Part shown: positions 26,243 through 36,377 of the stretch, piece by piece
Position numbering within the stretch: position 1 is the stretch's first letter
Layout: each line of letters begins with the position of its first letter
Assembly: GCF_002257705.1 (NCBI RefSeq)
Contig: NZ_LSLK01000038.1
Span: 50,720 to 114,719 of the forward strand
DNA length: 64,000 nt
From: Sporomusa silvacetica DSM 10669
GTDB taxonomy: Bacteria > Bacillota > Negativicutes > Sporomusales > Sporomusaceae
Direction: 5' to 3'
Notes under the pieces: generated by a model
The model's database searches: none
What the model saw: only the letters and a program-made list of their open reading frames with translations
What the model was told of the DNA's origin: nothing
Translations under genes and position numbers: made by a program

Positions 26243-27442
26243 TTGCGCAGTAAAGAATGTGTTGCCATGATTTTGGCTGGCGGTCAGGGAAGTCGCCTCG
26301 GAACGTTGACCAAAAAACTGGCCAAACCTGCAGTACCATTTGGCGGTAAGTATCGAATAATTGATTTTCCTCTAAGTAATTGCTATAACTCCGGGATTAA
26401 TACGGTCGGCGTGCTTACCCAGTATCAGCCGCTTGCGCTTCATTCCTACATTGGAATTGGCAGTGCCTGGGATCTTGACCGGCGGGATGGCGGTGTCTAC
26501 GTATTGCCGCCCTATGTACGGGAAAAGGGTGGTGAATGGTATAAAGGGACTGCTGATGCCATCTTCCAAAACACTAACTTTATTGAGATGTTTAATCCTG
26601 AGTATGTACTAATATTGTCAGGGGACCATATCTATAAAATGGATTATTCGCTTATGATTGATTACCACAAAGCCAAGCAGGCCGATGTTACCATTGCCGT
26701 TATTGCGGTGCCATGGGAGGAAGCCAGCCGGTTTGGGATTATGAATACGGCTATAGATGACCGGATTGTCGAATTTGAGGAAAAGCCAAAAAAACCTAAG
26801 AGTAATTTAGCTTCGATGGGCATATATGTATTTAGCTGGGCGGCGTTGCGCTCCTATTTGACAGCCGATGCTATTGACCCTAAATCCAGCCATGATTTTG
26901 GCAAAGATGTTATTCCGCAAATGCTTGCTGGTAATGAGCGGTTATGCGCCTATTACTTTGGCGGCTATTGGAAAGATGTTGGTACAGTGGAAAGCTTCTG
27001 GGAGGCCAATATGGATCTTCTCAGCGATGAACCTGCCTTGGATTTATATGATCCGGATTGGCGGATTTATTCGGTAAGTCCGACCCAGCCTCCCCATGTG
27101 ATTGCCGATACAGCAAGCGTAGTGTGTTCATTGATTAGTGAGGGCTGCCAGGTTCTGGGGCAGGTGGAGAACTCAGTATTATTTCCTGGGGCCTATATTG
27201 GGGAAGGTGCGATAGTTAAAGATTCTATCATTATGCCTTATGCGTCAATTGGTGCAAACGCCATAGTTTCTAAAGCTATTATTGGACGAAAATCAAGGGT
27301 TGAAGCCAGTGCGCAGCTAGGGGTTAATCAGCTAGAACAAGAAGCCAGTCACTGGTTTTCCGGCATAACGTTAATCGGCGATAACCTGACAATTACCAAA
27401 GAGACCAAGATTCGGCGTAATGCGCTGCTTGCCCGGTCGTAA
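26243..27442 (+). CDS. glgC: Glucose-1-phosphate adenylyltransferase, second copy
   Basis: About 399 residues, with the same motifs as the copy at 23044: MILAGGQGSRLG, KPAVPFGGKYRIIDFPLSNC, SGDHIYKMDYS, EEKPKKPKS, SHDFGKDVIP and YWKDVGT, plus the C-terminal beta-helix. TTG 26243 is chosen because the first copy starts in the same way (MRxKE) and GGGGAG lies 8 nt upstream; GTG 26234 would leave no room for a ribosome binding site. Two catalytic GlgC plus GlgD in one operon suggests hetero-oligomers or differently regulated isoforms. Confidence 0.95.
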   Translation: MRSKECVAMILAGGQGSRLGTLTKKLAKPAVPFGGKYRIIDFPLSNCYNSGINTVGVLTQYQPLALHSYIGIGSAWDLDRRDGGVYVLPPYVREKGGEWYKGTADAIFQNTNFIEMFNPEYVLILSGDHIYKMDYSLMIDYHKAKQADVTIAVIAVPWEEASRFGIMNTAIDDRIVEFEEKPKKPKSNLASMGIYVFSWAALRSYLTADAIDPKSSHDFGKDVIPQMLAGNERLCAYYFGGYWKDVGTVESFWEANMDLLSDEPALDLYDPDWRIYSVSPTQPPHVIADTASVVCSLISEGCQVLGQVENSVLFPGAYIGEGAIVKDSIIMPYASIGANAIVSKAIIGRKSRVEASAQLGVNQLEQEASHWFSGITLIGDNLTITKETKIRRNALLARS

Positions 27443-27477
27443 TTCCTAGAAAGCAGATAACGTTAGGGGGAGTAAGG

Positions 27478-28602
27478 TTGCTAAAGAATACGATGGGTAT
27501 TATCAATTTACATGAAAGTCATGAGTCATTCCGGGAGATAACCAAGCACCGTCCGCTTGCGGCCATTCCTTTTGCTGGACGTTATCGGTTAATAGATTTT
27601 GTGCTATCTAATTTCATTAATTCCGGGATAACTAATGTTGGCATTTTATCTGCAGGCAATTCCCGTGCGCTTTCCGACCATATCCGCTCTGGTAAGGAAT
27701 GGGACTTGGCCCGTAAGCGGGATGGTTTATTTTTATTGCCTTCCTGGCAGACTGGCAATGTGCAGGGGGCATTTCCCAATGATTTAGCTGACTTTTTTAG
27801 TAATCTTGACTATATCAAAAGCAGCCGTCAGCGTTTTACCCTGCTCTCAGGCAGTCGGGCGGTTTGTAATATTAACTATGAGGCTGCATATAATTACCAC
27901 CTTGCGAAAGAGGCTGATATAACAGTATTATACAAAGAATATAGTATTGCAGAGGCCAAAGGCTTGTCTGAAGCTACTATGCTTGAAACTGACAGTGATG
28001 GCCGGGTTGTTGATATGGAGGTATGCCCAGTAAATAACCGCAGCAATAAATTGTCACTGGAGATGGTTCTTTTGGAACGGCAGCTGCTGGTGGATTTGAT
28101 TGATGCCAGCGTGTCAAGGGGCGGGACTAATTTCACCCGCGATTGCATTATGAAAAATATGGAAAACCTAAAAATTTACGGGTTTCCCTTTACTGGTTAT
28201 TTGGCTCGTATTGACTCTATGCAAAATTATTTTGATCATAGTATGAAGCTCTTGACTCCAGAAATATGGCAGGAGATCTTTTTTGCCCATGGCTCCATTT
28301 ATACCAAGGTAAAAGATGAAGCACCAGCAAAATATCAGCGGGATGCTATGGTTAAATCGTCACTAGTAGCTAATGGTTCAGTTATAGCGGGTAAGGTTGA
28401 AAATAGTGTTTTGTTTCGGGGTGTTAAGGTGCATAAGGATGCCCGGATAACAAACAGTATTGTCATGCAAAAAGGGGAAATTGGTCCAGGTGCAGTTATC
28501 GAGAATGTAATCTGTGATAAAGATGTAAAAATTACAGCAGGCAAAAGGCTCAAAGGAGAATTAAATCACCCGATTGTGATTGAAAAGGGGACAGTGATTT
28601 AA
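27478..28602 (+). CDS. glgD: GlgD subunit of glucose-1-phosphate adenylyltransferase
   Basis: 374 residues, related to GlgC but diverged in the nucleotide-binding loop: it begins MGIINLHESHESFREITKHRPLA-like, with no GGxGxRL loop, as in Firmicute GlgD. PFAGRYRLIDFVLSNFINSGI aligns with the GlgC substrate region, and the C-terminus has hexapeptide repeats. In Geobacillus GlgD is a non- or weakly catalytic partner that raises GlgC activity. The start is TTG at 27478 with AGGGGGAG upstream, 35 bp after the second glgC; it ends 1 bp before glgA. Confidence 0.95.
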   Translation: MLKNTMGIINLHESHESFREITKHRPLAAIPFAGRYRLIDFVLSNFINSGITNVGILSAGNSRALSDHIRSGKEWDLARKRDGLFLLPSWQTGNVQGAFPNDLADFFSNLDYIKSSRQRFTLLSGSRAVCNINYEAAYNYHLAKEADITVLYKEYSIAEAKGLSEATMLETDSDGRVVDMEVCPVNNRSNKLSLEMVLLERQLLVDLIDASVSRGGTNFTRDCIMKNMENLKIYGFPFTGYLARIDSMQNYFDHSMKLLTPEIWQEIFFAHGSIYTKVKDEAPAKYQRDAMVKSSLVANGSVIAGKVENSVLFRGVKVHKDARITNSIVMQKGEIGPGAVIENVICDKDVKITAGKRLKGELNHPIVIEKGTVI

Positions 28603-28603
28603 T

Positions 28604-30058
28604 ATGCTAAAAGTACTATTTGTGGCATCGGAAGCAGCACCATTTGCCAAAACCGGTGGTTTGGGTGATGTAATTGGATCGTTGCCCAAGGAATTGAGTA
28701 ACCAGGAGATTGATGTTCGGGTCATTATGCCCAAATACAGTGCAATCCCGGTCGAGCTTGCGGGCCAGATGGTACAAAAATCAATCCTTACCGTACCTGT
28801 AGGCTGGCGCCAACAATATACTGGGCTGTTTGAACTTGCGTATCAGGGGATTACCTGGTATTTTGTCGATAATGAGTATTATTTTAAGCGTGACAGTCTG
28901 TATGGTCATTACGACGAGGCTGAGCGTTTCGCCTACTTTTGCCGGGCAGTACTAGAAGCATTGCCTCAGCTCGATTTTATACCTGATATTATTCATTGTC
29001 ATGATTGGCAGACAGGGCCGCTGGCGGCCATGCTCAAGCTGCAGTATCTTGCAAGGGTCGAATATGCAGCAATCAAAACAGTATTTACCATACATAACTT
29101 AATGTACCAGGGAATTTTTACGGGTGACATACTGAATGATTTGCTTAGCTTGCCCAACAGTGCCTTTACAGCCGACGGCCTGGAATTTCACGGACAGGTG
29201 AATTATCTAAAAGCGGGGCTAGCCTTCAGCGATGTTGTTACCACTGTCAGTAAGTCGTATGCCGAAGAGATTCGTCAGCCGTATTTTGGTGAAAATCTCG
29301 ATGGATTCCTGATCAAACGGCAAGCTGACCTCTATGGTATTATTAATGGCATTGACTATGAAGTATATAATCCAGCTGGCGATCCAGATATTTGTAGTAA
29401 CTATACTTGGCTGGATAGTAGCAAACGGCTTGACAACAAGCTTACGCTGCAAAGTGAGTTAGGATTGCCTGTAAGCAAGCATATTCCGCTGATTGGCATT
29501 GTCTCCCGCCTGGTAGCTTCGAAGGGTTTTGATTTGATTGCCCACGTTATGGAAGAATTGTTAGCTCTCGATGTACAGGTGGTTGTACTGGGAACCGGGG
29601 AAGAACGTTACGAGAAACTGTTTAGTGATGCAGCTTGGCGTCATCCAGCTAAGGTAGCGGCAAATATTTATTTTTCTGATACGTTAGCTCACAGGATTTA
29701 CGCTGGCTCAGATTTGTTTTTGATGCCTTCGCGGTTTGAACCGTGTGGCATTGGTCAGATGATTGCTCTTAGGTATGGAAGTATACCTATTGTGCGTGAG
29801 GTGGGCGGCCTCAAGGATACTGTTATTCCTTTCAATTTAGAAACAGGGCAGGGTAATGGCTTTGTCTTTACCAACTACAATGCACATGAGATGCTCTGGG
29901 TAGTTGAGCAGGCGGTAGAACTGTACCAGGATAAAACACAGTGGAATAAGTTGATTAAAAATGCCATGCGGGCTGAGCATAGCTGGCGACAATCAGCTAG
30001 CCAGTATTGTCAGCTTTATAAGAAGTTGACAGGGACCAGAGAATGTATTGTAACATGA
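28604..30058 (+). CDS. glgA: Glycogen synthase (ADP-glucose type)
   Basis: A 484-residue GT5 glycosyltransferase that extends alpha-1,4-glucan chains from ADP-glucose. The N-terminal KTGG motif (FAKTGGLGDVIG) binds ADP-glucose. HCHDWQTG, TIHNLMYQG, NGIDYEVYNP, GIVSRLVASKGFDL and the C-terminal PSRFEPCGIGQM with its catalytic Glu are all present. Length is typical. Spacing of 1 bp from glgD shows translational coupling. Confidence 0.97.
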   Translation: MLKVLFVASEAAPFAKTGGLGDVIGSLPKELSNQEIDVRVIMPKYSAIPVELAGQMVQKSILTVPVGWRQQYTGLFELAYQGITWYFVDNEYYFKRDSLYGHYDEAERFAYFCRAVLEALPQLDFIPDIIHCHDWQTGPLAAMLKLQYLARVEYAAIKTVFTIHNLMYQGIFTGDILNDLLSLPNSAFTADGLEFHGQVNYLKAGLAFSDVVTTVSKSYAEEIRQPYFGENLDGFLIKRQADLYGIINGIDYEVYNPAGDPDICSNYTWLDSSKRLDNKLTLQSELGLPVSKHIPLIGIVSRLVASKGFDLIAHVMEELLALDVQVVVLGTGEERYEKLFSDAAWRHPAKVAANIYFSDTLAHRIYAGSDLFLMPSRFEPCGIGQMIALRYGSIPIVREVGGLKDTVIPFNLETGQGNGFVFTNYNAHEMLWVVEQAVELYQDKTQWNKLIKNAMRAEHSWRQSASQYCQLYKKLTGTRECIVT

Positions 30059-30139
30059 GCTAGTAAAGAATTTTGCAGGCGCCTTTAATGCGTTGGATAT
30101 AGATGGGGACTGGAGTTGATTTACGAAGGGGATGGATCA

Positions 30140-32581
30140 ATGTTTGAATCGAAAGAGCAGTTTAAACAAGCGTTTATTGAAAAAATCCAAACTCTGTTCG
30201 GACAAAGTTTGGAGGAATCGTCAACTGCTGCTAGGTATGTAGCCTTGAGCACGCTGATTCGCGAGATTATTAGCAAACGTTGGTATCAGTCCAATCAACA
30301 ATACAGCATTAGTAAAGAGAAGCAAGTGTATTATTTCTCCATGGAATTTTTGCTCGGACGACTGCTGGGCAGTAATTTGTTTAATTTGGGGATGACCGAG
30401 GTCTGCTGTCAGGGACTCAAAGAATTAGGTATTGAGTTAACGGAGTTGGAAGCGGTAGAGCATGATGCAGGGCTGGGTAATGGTGGGTTAGGTCGCCTGG
30501 CAGCCTGCTTTTTAGACTCTATGGCATCATTGCATTTGCCTGGTCATGGCACGGGTATCCGTTTCCGTCATGGGATGTTTGAACAAAAAATTGTCGACGG
30601 CTATCAGGTAGAACTGCCTGACAATTGGCTCAGGGACGGCTATGTTTGGGAAACGCGCAAGGTTGACCGTGCAGTTACCGTCAAGTTTGGCGGCAATGTT
30701 CAGATGGAGGAACAAGGCGGGCGGCTTATTGCTATTCATGAAAACTATGAACCGGTGCTGGCCGTACCGTATGATGTGCCAATTGTTGGTGCCAATTGTA
30801 ATACCGTCAATACCTTGCGCCTATGGAGCGCGGAAACCAATAACTTTGACTTTTCCTCGTTTAGTAAAGGCGATTTTTTAAAAGCGGTGGAAGAAAAATA
30901 TTCGTTGGAGGCCACCTCGCAGATTCTCTATCCTGATGATAATTACCCTGAGGGCAAAACGCTCAGACTAAAGCAACAGTACTTTTTTGTTTCTGCCGGT
31001 TTGCAGAGCATTGTTAGGCGCTACAAACGGACCCATGGTGGATCTCCGGCTGATTTGGGCATTTTTCATAAAAAAATCGCTATTCATATTAATGATACGC
31101 ATCCAGCACTGGCGGTGCCTGAGCTAATGCGTATCCTCATGGATGAAGAGAGTTTGGATTGGGATCAAGCTTGGCATGTGACTCGAAATACGATATCGTA
31201 TACCAATCATACTATTTTGCCGGAGGCGCTGGAAAAATGGCCGATTGAACTTGTTAAGACATTGCTGCCGCGTATGTATATGATAATTAATGAGTTGAAT
31301 GAACGCTTTTGTGCAGCTCTTTGGCAAAGGTATCCAGGTGATTGGGAGCGAATCCGGAGCATGGCTCTTATCGCTGATGGCTATGTACATATGGCGCATT
31401 TGGCGGTTGTTGGCAGTTACAGTGTTAACGGTGTGGCCGAAGTACATAGTAATATCCTGAAAAATGAAGTTATGGCACCCTTCCATGAATTTTTCCCTTA
31501 TCGCTTTACGAATAAAACGAATGGCGTTACCCATCGCCGCTGGTTGGCCAAAGCCAATCCTCAGCTCGCGGCACTGATTACCGCGACCATTGGTCCGGGC
31601 TGGATGGCCCATCCTGACGAACTGGCAAACTTGCACCGCTTTGCGCATGACGGTGCTTTACAAAATGAGATAAAGGCTGTTAAGCAGGCTAATAAAGAAC
31701 GGCTGGCTAACTATATCCAGGCGAAAATGGGCATAGCTATTGATGTGGGTTCCATTTTTGACGTGCAGGTAAAGCGTATTCATGCCTATAAGCGGCAGAC
31801 CTTGAATGCCCTCCATATTCTTGATTTGTACAACCGCCTTAAAGCCGATCCTGGGCTTGACATCGAACCGCGTACTTTTATTTTTGCTGGTAAGTCGGCT
31901 ACAGGCTACTATCTGGCTAAACGGATCATTAAGTTTATCAATACATTGGCCCAGGTTATTAACAATGATCCGGCTATTGGCGGCAAAATTAAGGTGATTT
32001 TTTTGGAAAACTACAGTGTTTCCCTGGCTGAGCTTATTATTCCGGCGGCCGATGTCAGCGAGCAGATATCAACAGCCAGTAAAGAAGCCTCTGGCACCGG
32101 TAATATGAAGCTGATGATGAACGGAGCAATTACTATTGGTACGCTTGACGGTGCGAATATTGAGATTAAAGATGAGGTTGGTGACGATAATATTGTTATT
32201 TTTGGTCTGACAGCAGAGCAAGTGATGAACTATTATAAATATGGCGGCTATAATGTACTTGATGTATATAATAACAATCCCCGGCTTAAATTGGCAGTGG
32301 ATCAATTAATCAATGGTTTTCTACCAGTTAGCCCGGATGAGTTTGACTGTATTCATCACTCGCTCATGCGTACCAATGATGAATATTTCGTATTGAAGGA
32401 TTTTGCAAATTATGCGGTTGCGCAGGAACGGATTAATAACCTATATGGCAAGCAACGCTGCTGGCAGTCGATGGCTATTAACAATATTGCTTTCTCCGGC
32501 CGGTTTGCTAGTGATCGTACTGTATCGGAATATGCTATTGGTATTTGGAAGATTAAGCCGGTAGTTATTAGAGAAAATTAA
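30140..32581 (+). CDS. glgP: Glycogen phosphorylase
   Basis: An 813-residue GT35 enzyme that releases glucose-1-phosphate from glycogen. Family blocks: YYFSMEFLLGRLLG, GLGNGGLGRLAACFLDS, NDTHPALAVPELMRIL, TNHTILPEALE and, near the C-terminus, EASGTGNMKLMMNGA with the PLP-binding lysine, followed by TIGTLDGANIEI. The ATG at 30140 has AAGGGGAT upstream; an in-frame TTG at 30116 lacks one. Synthesis and breakdown genes share this operon, implying a turnover store, for example for sporulation (inference). Confidence 0.97.
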   Translation: MFESKEQFKQAFIEKIQTLFGQSLEESSTAARYVALSTLIREIISKRWYQSNQQYSISKEKQVYYFSMEFLLGRLLGSNLFNLGMTEVCCQGLKELGIELTELEAVEHDAGLGNGGLGRLAACFLDSMASLHLPGHGTGIRFRHGMFEQKIVDGYQVELPDNWLRDGYVWETRKVDRAVTVKFGGNVQMEEQGGRLIAIHENYEPVLAVPYDVPIVGANCNTVNTLRLWSAETNNFDFSSFSKGDFLKAVEEKYSLEATSQILYPDDNYPEGKTLRLKQQYFFVSAGLQSIVRRYKRTHGGSPADLGIFHKKIAIHINDTHPALAVPELMRILMDEESLDWDQAWHVTRNTISYTNHTILPEALEKWPIELVKTLLPRMYMIINELNERFCAALWQRYPGDWERIRSMALIADGYVHMAHLAVVGSYSVNGVAEVHSNILKNEVMAPFHEFFPYRFTNKTNGVTHRRWLAKANPQLAALITATIGPGWMAHPDELANLHRFAHDGALQNEIKAVKQANKERLANYIQAKMGIAIDVGSIFDVQVKRIHAYKRQTLNALHILDLYNRLKADPGLDIEPRTFIFAGKSATGYYLAKRIIKFINTLAQVINNDPAIGGKIKVIFLENYSVSLAELIIPAADVSEQISTASKEASGTGNMKLMMNGAITIGTLDGANIEIKDEVGDDNIVIFGLTAEQVMNYYKYGGYNVLDVYNNNPRLKLAVDQLINGFLPVSPDEFDCIHHSLMRTNDEYFVLKDFANYAVAQERINNLYGKQRCWQSMAINNIAFSGRFASDRTVSEYAIGIWKIKPVVIREN

Positions 32582-32598
32582 ACCTGGAGGTACCGGGT

Positions 32599-35500
32599 AT
32601 GAATGAGTATTGGATGTTGCATGACTCCCACAACGCGGATTTTCGCAGCCCCTTTGGGGCTGTTTCTTGTCATACAGAGATCACGCTTAGAATGCTTATT
32701 GCTGCGCCACAGCATCCTGCATTTATACTGGTAGACGCTGTGCAGCTGCGACTGTGGCAGGACGGTCTTGGTGAAACCATCATTGATATGCGGGTTAGTG
32801 AAAAACAGCAGGATCGGTGCTTATATGAGGCTGTTTTTTCTGCTCCAGCTGTACCAGGTGTTCTTTGGTATTACTTTATTGTCAGGCAGGGTGGACAGAT
32901 CTTTTATTATGGCAATAATGGCGAGGAAACAGGCGGTGTGGGGTACCTTGCCGCTAGTCCGCCGCCATCCTACCAGATCAGCACCTACCTTCCGGGAACA
33001 GTTACGCCTGACTGGTTTAAACATGCGATCGTCTATCAGATTTTTGTTGACAGATTCTATAATGGGCTGGGTAAAATTTCAAACCCTCGTCCGGGTAGTC
33101 TTATTCATGCCAACTGGCAAGATACACCTGTATATACCCGCGATATAGATACTGGTGCTATCCTGGCCTATGATTTTTTTGGCGGCAATCTGGCCGGGGT
33201 TATCTCCAAGCTGCCGTATCTGGCCGAATTAGGCGTAACAGCCATTTATTTTAATCCGGTATTTGCGGCACCTTCGAACCATAAATATGATACAGCTGAC
33301 TATCGCAGCATTGATCCCATGTTTGGTGATAATGACTTATTTACCCAATTGTGTGCTAAAGCCAGAGAGCAGGGCATTGCTATTATTTTAGACGGCGTAT
33401 TCAGTCACACTGGCAGTGACAGTATCTACTTTAACAAGGAAGGAACTTATGGTGCAGTTGGCGCATACCAGTCCCCAGAGTCCCCGTATTACTCCTGGTA
33501 CAAATTCAATGAATACCCAGGGAAATATGAGTCTTGGTGGGGCGTAGATAACCTGCCCAATGTTAACGAAGAAGATGAATCCTACCAACAGTTTATAATT
33601 GGGGCTACTGATAGTGTGCTTAAACAGTGGCTTACGATGGGGGTAAAGGGCTGGCGACTGGATGTAGCCGATGAGCTGCCAGAAGGCTTTTTGAAAAAAT
33701 TCTATAAAACACTTAAGCAAACCGACCCGGAGGCCGTACTAATTGGCGAGGTATGGGAGGATGCTTCCCGCAAGGTGGCCTACGGTCAGCTACGGCAGTA
33801 CTTTAATGGCACTGAACTAGACAGTGTGATGAATTATCCCTTCCGCCAGCTTGTGCTGGATTTTATGCTAGGGAAGAAAGAGGGCCAGGTTGTGCAGCGT
33901 GAGCTGTTTAGCTTGTATGAAAATTACCCGAAAGAAAATTTTTATGCCACGATGAATATTATCGGCAGTCATGATGTGCCGCGCATCCTGACACTGCTGG
34001 CCGAGGCGCCGCTTGAGGGCAGCCAGAGTAAGCTTGGCGCCTTTAAACATAAGCTTTCGCCGGCAGAGCGACAGCTGGGGATTGCCAGACTCAAACTTGT
34101 CGTATTGTGGCAAATGACCTTTCCGGGAGCGCCCTGCGTCTATTATGGGGATGAGGCTGGCCTTGAGGGGTATAGCGATCCGTTAAATCGTCGTACTTAT
34201 CCCTGGGGACAGGAGCAGGCAGACCTAGTATCCTGGTATAAGCAGGTAATAGGACTTCGCCATCAATACATGGTATTGCGGACAGGTGAATGGCTGCCGC
34301 TACTAACTGAGCGTCATGTGCTTGGCTATGTGCGCCGCATCCGGGGCGGGCGGGATGTTTTTGGCGCGTTGGCAGCAGATAATACGGCAGTTGTTGTGTT
34401 TAACCGCAGCCGACACCAGTCAGCCAGTGTCCGGCTTAACACCATGGCGTGGTTTGCCGACCAGGATTATATTATTGATGTGCTGACTGATGAAAAAATA
34501 CCATTGCCAGATAGCAATGAGTTGGAGTTGGTGTTGCCGCCGTTGAGCGGCAGATTGCTAATCGCCCATCCTGGCCGGCTAGTCGAGCGGCAGCGGGCAA
34601 GTGGTGTATTGCTACATCCAACTTCCTTGCCTTCACCGTTTGGCATTGGGGATTTAGGTCCGACGGCTTACGAGTTTATAGATTTCTTAGCAAACGCAAA
34701 ACAATGTATATGGCAAATTTTACCATTAAATCCGATAGGCTTTGGTGAATCTCCCTATCAGTGTTTGTCGGCATTTGCGGGCAATCAATGGCTGATTTCG
34801 CCGGAAAAACTGGTGACAGCTGGCTGGCTGAACGAACAAGAACTGATGCTAATAGACGTTAGCAAGAAAGATTCTGCCAGTATTGATTTTCCCCAGGTTA
34901 AACGCTGCAAAGAAGCAGTTTTTCATTTGGCTTTTGAACGTTTTAGACAGCAGGATGCGACGACGGCCTATCAAAGCTTTATCCGGTCGGCCGGTGACTG
35001 GCTGCCGGATTATACGCTGTTTGCTGCCCTCAAAGAGCGGTTCAAAAGCTTGCCCTGGAACCAATGGGACAGTGGTATCAGGCAGCGGGAAGAAGCGGCT
35101 TTGGACTATTACAGGCAGGAGCTGGCAGAGGAAATAGCCTATCAGCGCTTTTTGCAATTTGCCTTTTGGCAGCAATGGCAAGAGGTGAGAATCTATGCTG
35201 GTCGCCAGGGAATCCGGCTGTTGGGCGATATGCCGCTATTTGTGGCGCATGATAGTGCCGATGTTTGGGTCAATCCGGAGTTGTTTCAATTGGATGGGAT
35301 GGGCAATCCGGCGAAGGTAGCCGGTGTACCGCCTGATTACTTCAGTGCTGATGGACAATTATGGGGCAATCCGCTCTACGACTGGGGACAGCAGGCTAAA
35401 GATGACTACCGCTGGTGGCGGCGGCGCCTAGCATGGCTGCTTACACTTGTTGACAGTATTCGTATTGACCACTTTCGGGGCTTTGAAGCTTACTGGGAAA

Positions 35501-36099
35501 TTCCCGCTGGTGAGCCTACGGCTGTGACGGGCCGCTGGGTACCCGGGCCAGGTTCTGCATTTTTTGCCATACTGGAACGGTATCTGGGGAAACTACCATT
35601 AGTGGCAGAGGATTTGGGTAGTATTACGTCTGCTGTTAATCGACTAAAACATAAATTTAACTATCCAGGCATGAAGGTGCTGCAGTTTAGCTTTGGTGAT
35701 GGCCATTCAGCACCGGAGTTTCCCCACAATACCGGCTTTAATACCGTCGCTTATACGGGTACCCATGATAATGATACTCTCTTAGGCTGGTATCAAAAAC
35801 TGATTAGTACAGAGCCTGAGTTGCAGCGTATTATCCTGGACCATCTTGCCAGGCTGCAGGTAGACAGCGATAAAAGTGACACCGGTGTGTGTCAGCAGCT
35901 TATTCGCCTAACCTATCAGAGTCAGGCTGATACAGTTATTTTGCCGCTGCAGGATGTGCTTGGCTTGGGCACATACGCACGGATGAATACCCCTGGTACG
36001 GTAGGCTGTAACTGGAACTGGCGGGTGGAGCATGGGCTGCTCACAGCTGAGGCCGCAGCTCGCCTGCTCAACTGGACAAGGCTTGGCGGTCGTGCGTAA
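32599..36099 (+). CDS. Fusion of GH13 alpha-glucan hydrolase/debranching domain and GH77 4-alpha-glucanotransferase
   Basis: 1166 residues. An N-terminal beta-sandwich (about 1-125, CBM34/E-set-like) precedes a GH13 barrel (about 135-560): YFNPVFAAPSNHKYDTADY, nucleophile Asp in WRLDVADE, acid/base Glu in LIGEVWEDA and GSHDVPR. From about residue 670 a MalQ-type GH77 domain follows: GVLLHPTSLPSPFGIGDLG, DMPLFVAHDSADVW, nucleophile Asp in IRIDHFRGFEAYW, VAEDLG and TGTHDNDT. It would debranch or hydrolyse limit dextrins and recycle maltooligosaccharides. All catalytic residues of both halves are present. It closes the glycogen operon 17 bp after glgP; similar fusions are known in Clostridia. 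Confidence 0.93.
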   Translation: MNEYWMLHDSHNADFRSPFGAVSCHTEITLRMLIAAPQHPAFILVDAVQLRLWQDGLGETIIDMRVSEKQQDRCLYEAVFSAPAVPGVLWYYFIVRQGGQIFYYGNNGEETGGVGYLAASPPPSYQISTYLPGTVTPDWFKHAIVYQIFVDRFYNGLGKISNPRPGSLIHANWQDTPVYTRDIDTGAILAYDFFGGNLAGVISKLPYLAELGVTAIYFNPVFAAPSNHKYDTADYRSIDPMFGDNDLFTQLCAKAREQGIAIILDGVFSHTGSDSIYFNKEGTYGAVGAYQSPESPYYSWYKFNEYPGKYESWWGVDNLPNVNEEDESYQQFIIGATDSVLKQWLTMGVKGWRLDVADELPEGFLKKFYKTLKQTDPEAVLIGEVWEDASRKVAYGQLRQYFNGTELDSVMNYPFRQLVLDFMLGKKEGQVVQRELFSLYENYPKENFYATMNIIGSHDVPRILTLLAEAPLEGSQSKLGAFKHKLSPAERQLGIARLKLVVLWQMTFPGAPCVYYGDEAGLEGYSDPLNRRTYPWGQEQADLVSWYKQVIGLRHQYMVLRTGEWLPLLTERHVLGYVRRIRGGRDVFGALAADNTAVVVFNRSRHQSASVRLNTMAWFADQDYIIDVLTDEKIPLPDSNELELVLPPLSGRLLIAHPGRLVERQRASGVLLHPTSLPSPFGIGDLGPTAYEFIDFLANAKQCIWQILPLNPIGFGESPYQCLSAFAGNQWLISPEKLVTAGWLNEQELMLIDVSKKDSASIDFPQVKRCKEAVFHLAFERFRQQDATTAYQSFIRSAGDWLPDYTLFAALKERFKSLPWNQWDSGIRQREEAALDYYRQELAEEIAYQRFLQFAFWQQWQEVRIYAGRQGIRLLGDMPLFVAHDSADVWVNPELFQLDGMGNPAKVAGVPPDYFSADGQLWGNPLYDWGQQAKDDYRWWRRRLAWLLTLVDSIRIDHFRGFEAYWEIPAGEPTAVTGRWVPGPGSAFFAILERYLGKLPLVAEDLGSITSAVNRLKHKFNYPGMKVLQFSFGDGHSAPEFPHNTGFNTVAYTGTHDNDTLLGWYQKLISTEPELQRIILDHLARLQVDSDKSDTGVCQQLIRLTYQSQADTVILPLQDVLGLGTYARMNTPGTVGCNWNWRVEHGLLTAEAAARLLNWTRLGGRA

Positions 36100-36134
36100 G
36101 GTAACAGCATGGCCGATATGCAAATAAAACCAAC

Positions 36135-36160
36135 AAAAATTGCATAGGTATGCAATTTTT
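36135..36160. promoter_or_regulatory. Inverted repeat TTGCATA-GG-TATGCAA, candidate enhancer site for the sigma-54 activator
   Basis: 12-bp arms (36135-36146 and 36149-36160) centred about 82 bp upstream of a -24/-12 promoter. The same half-sites recur upstream of the second sigma-54 promoter (41372-41399). A strong terminator lies directly downstream, so this repeat is not needed for termination, although it could act as one. Confidence 0.5.
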
Positions 36161-36162
36161 GT

Positions 36163-36212
36163 AAACACGTATTGCCTGAAAATAGTGTATTTTCGGGCAA
36201 TACGTGTTTTTT
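36163..36212 (+). terminator. Intrinsic terminator of the glycogen operon
   Basis: A 22-bp stem (36163-36184 with 36188-36209, a few G-T pairs) with a 3-nt loop and a T-run (TTTTTT at about 36207-36212). Confidence 0.85.
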
Positions 36213-36227
36213 AAGGTTAATTTTGCT

Positions 36228-36243
36228 TGGCATGATTATTGCA
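36228..36243 (+). promoter_or_regulatory. Sigma-54 (-24/-12) promoter for the two-component island
   Basis: TGGCATGATTATTGCA matches the consensus TGGCACG-N4-TTGCA at all but one core base; the invariant GG and GC are exactly 12 bp apart. It lies about 135 bp upstream of the REC-only regulator gene and in the same orientation. Confidence 0.75.
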
Positions 36244-36377
36244 TCATAATTGAGCAGTATCGTTATATACAACGTGTTAAAGCTTTTTGCAGCAGGTGGT
36301 GCATTGTCAATACACTCACCTGGGCCTGCAAACTTCTTTAATGCGGAATATATGGAAATGGAGAGCGTGAATAATTC

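Noticed and set aside
31124..31648. 174-residue open frame antisense to glgP
   Set aside because: Glycogen phosphorylase motifs cover the whole sense strand; no separate ribosome binding site or family match.
36135..36160. Inverted repeat considered only as a terminator of the glycogen operon
   Set aside because: A much stronger terminator follows within 3 bp, and the same half-sites recur at the second sigma-54 promoter with different spacing; kept as candidate enhancer.
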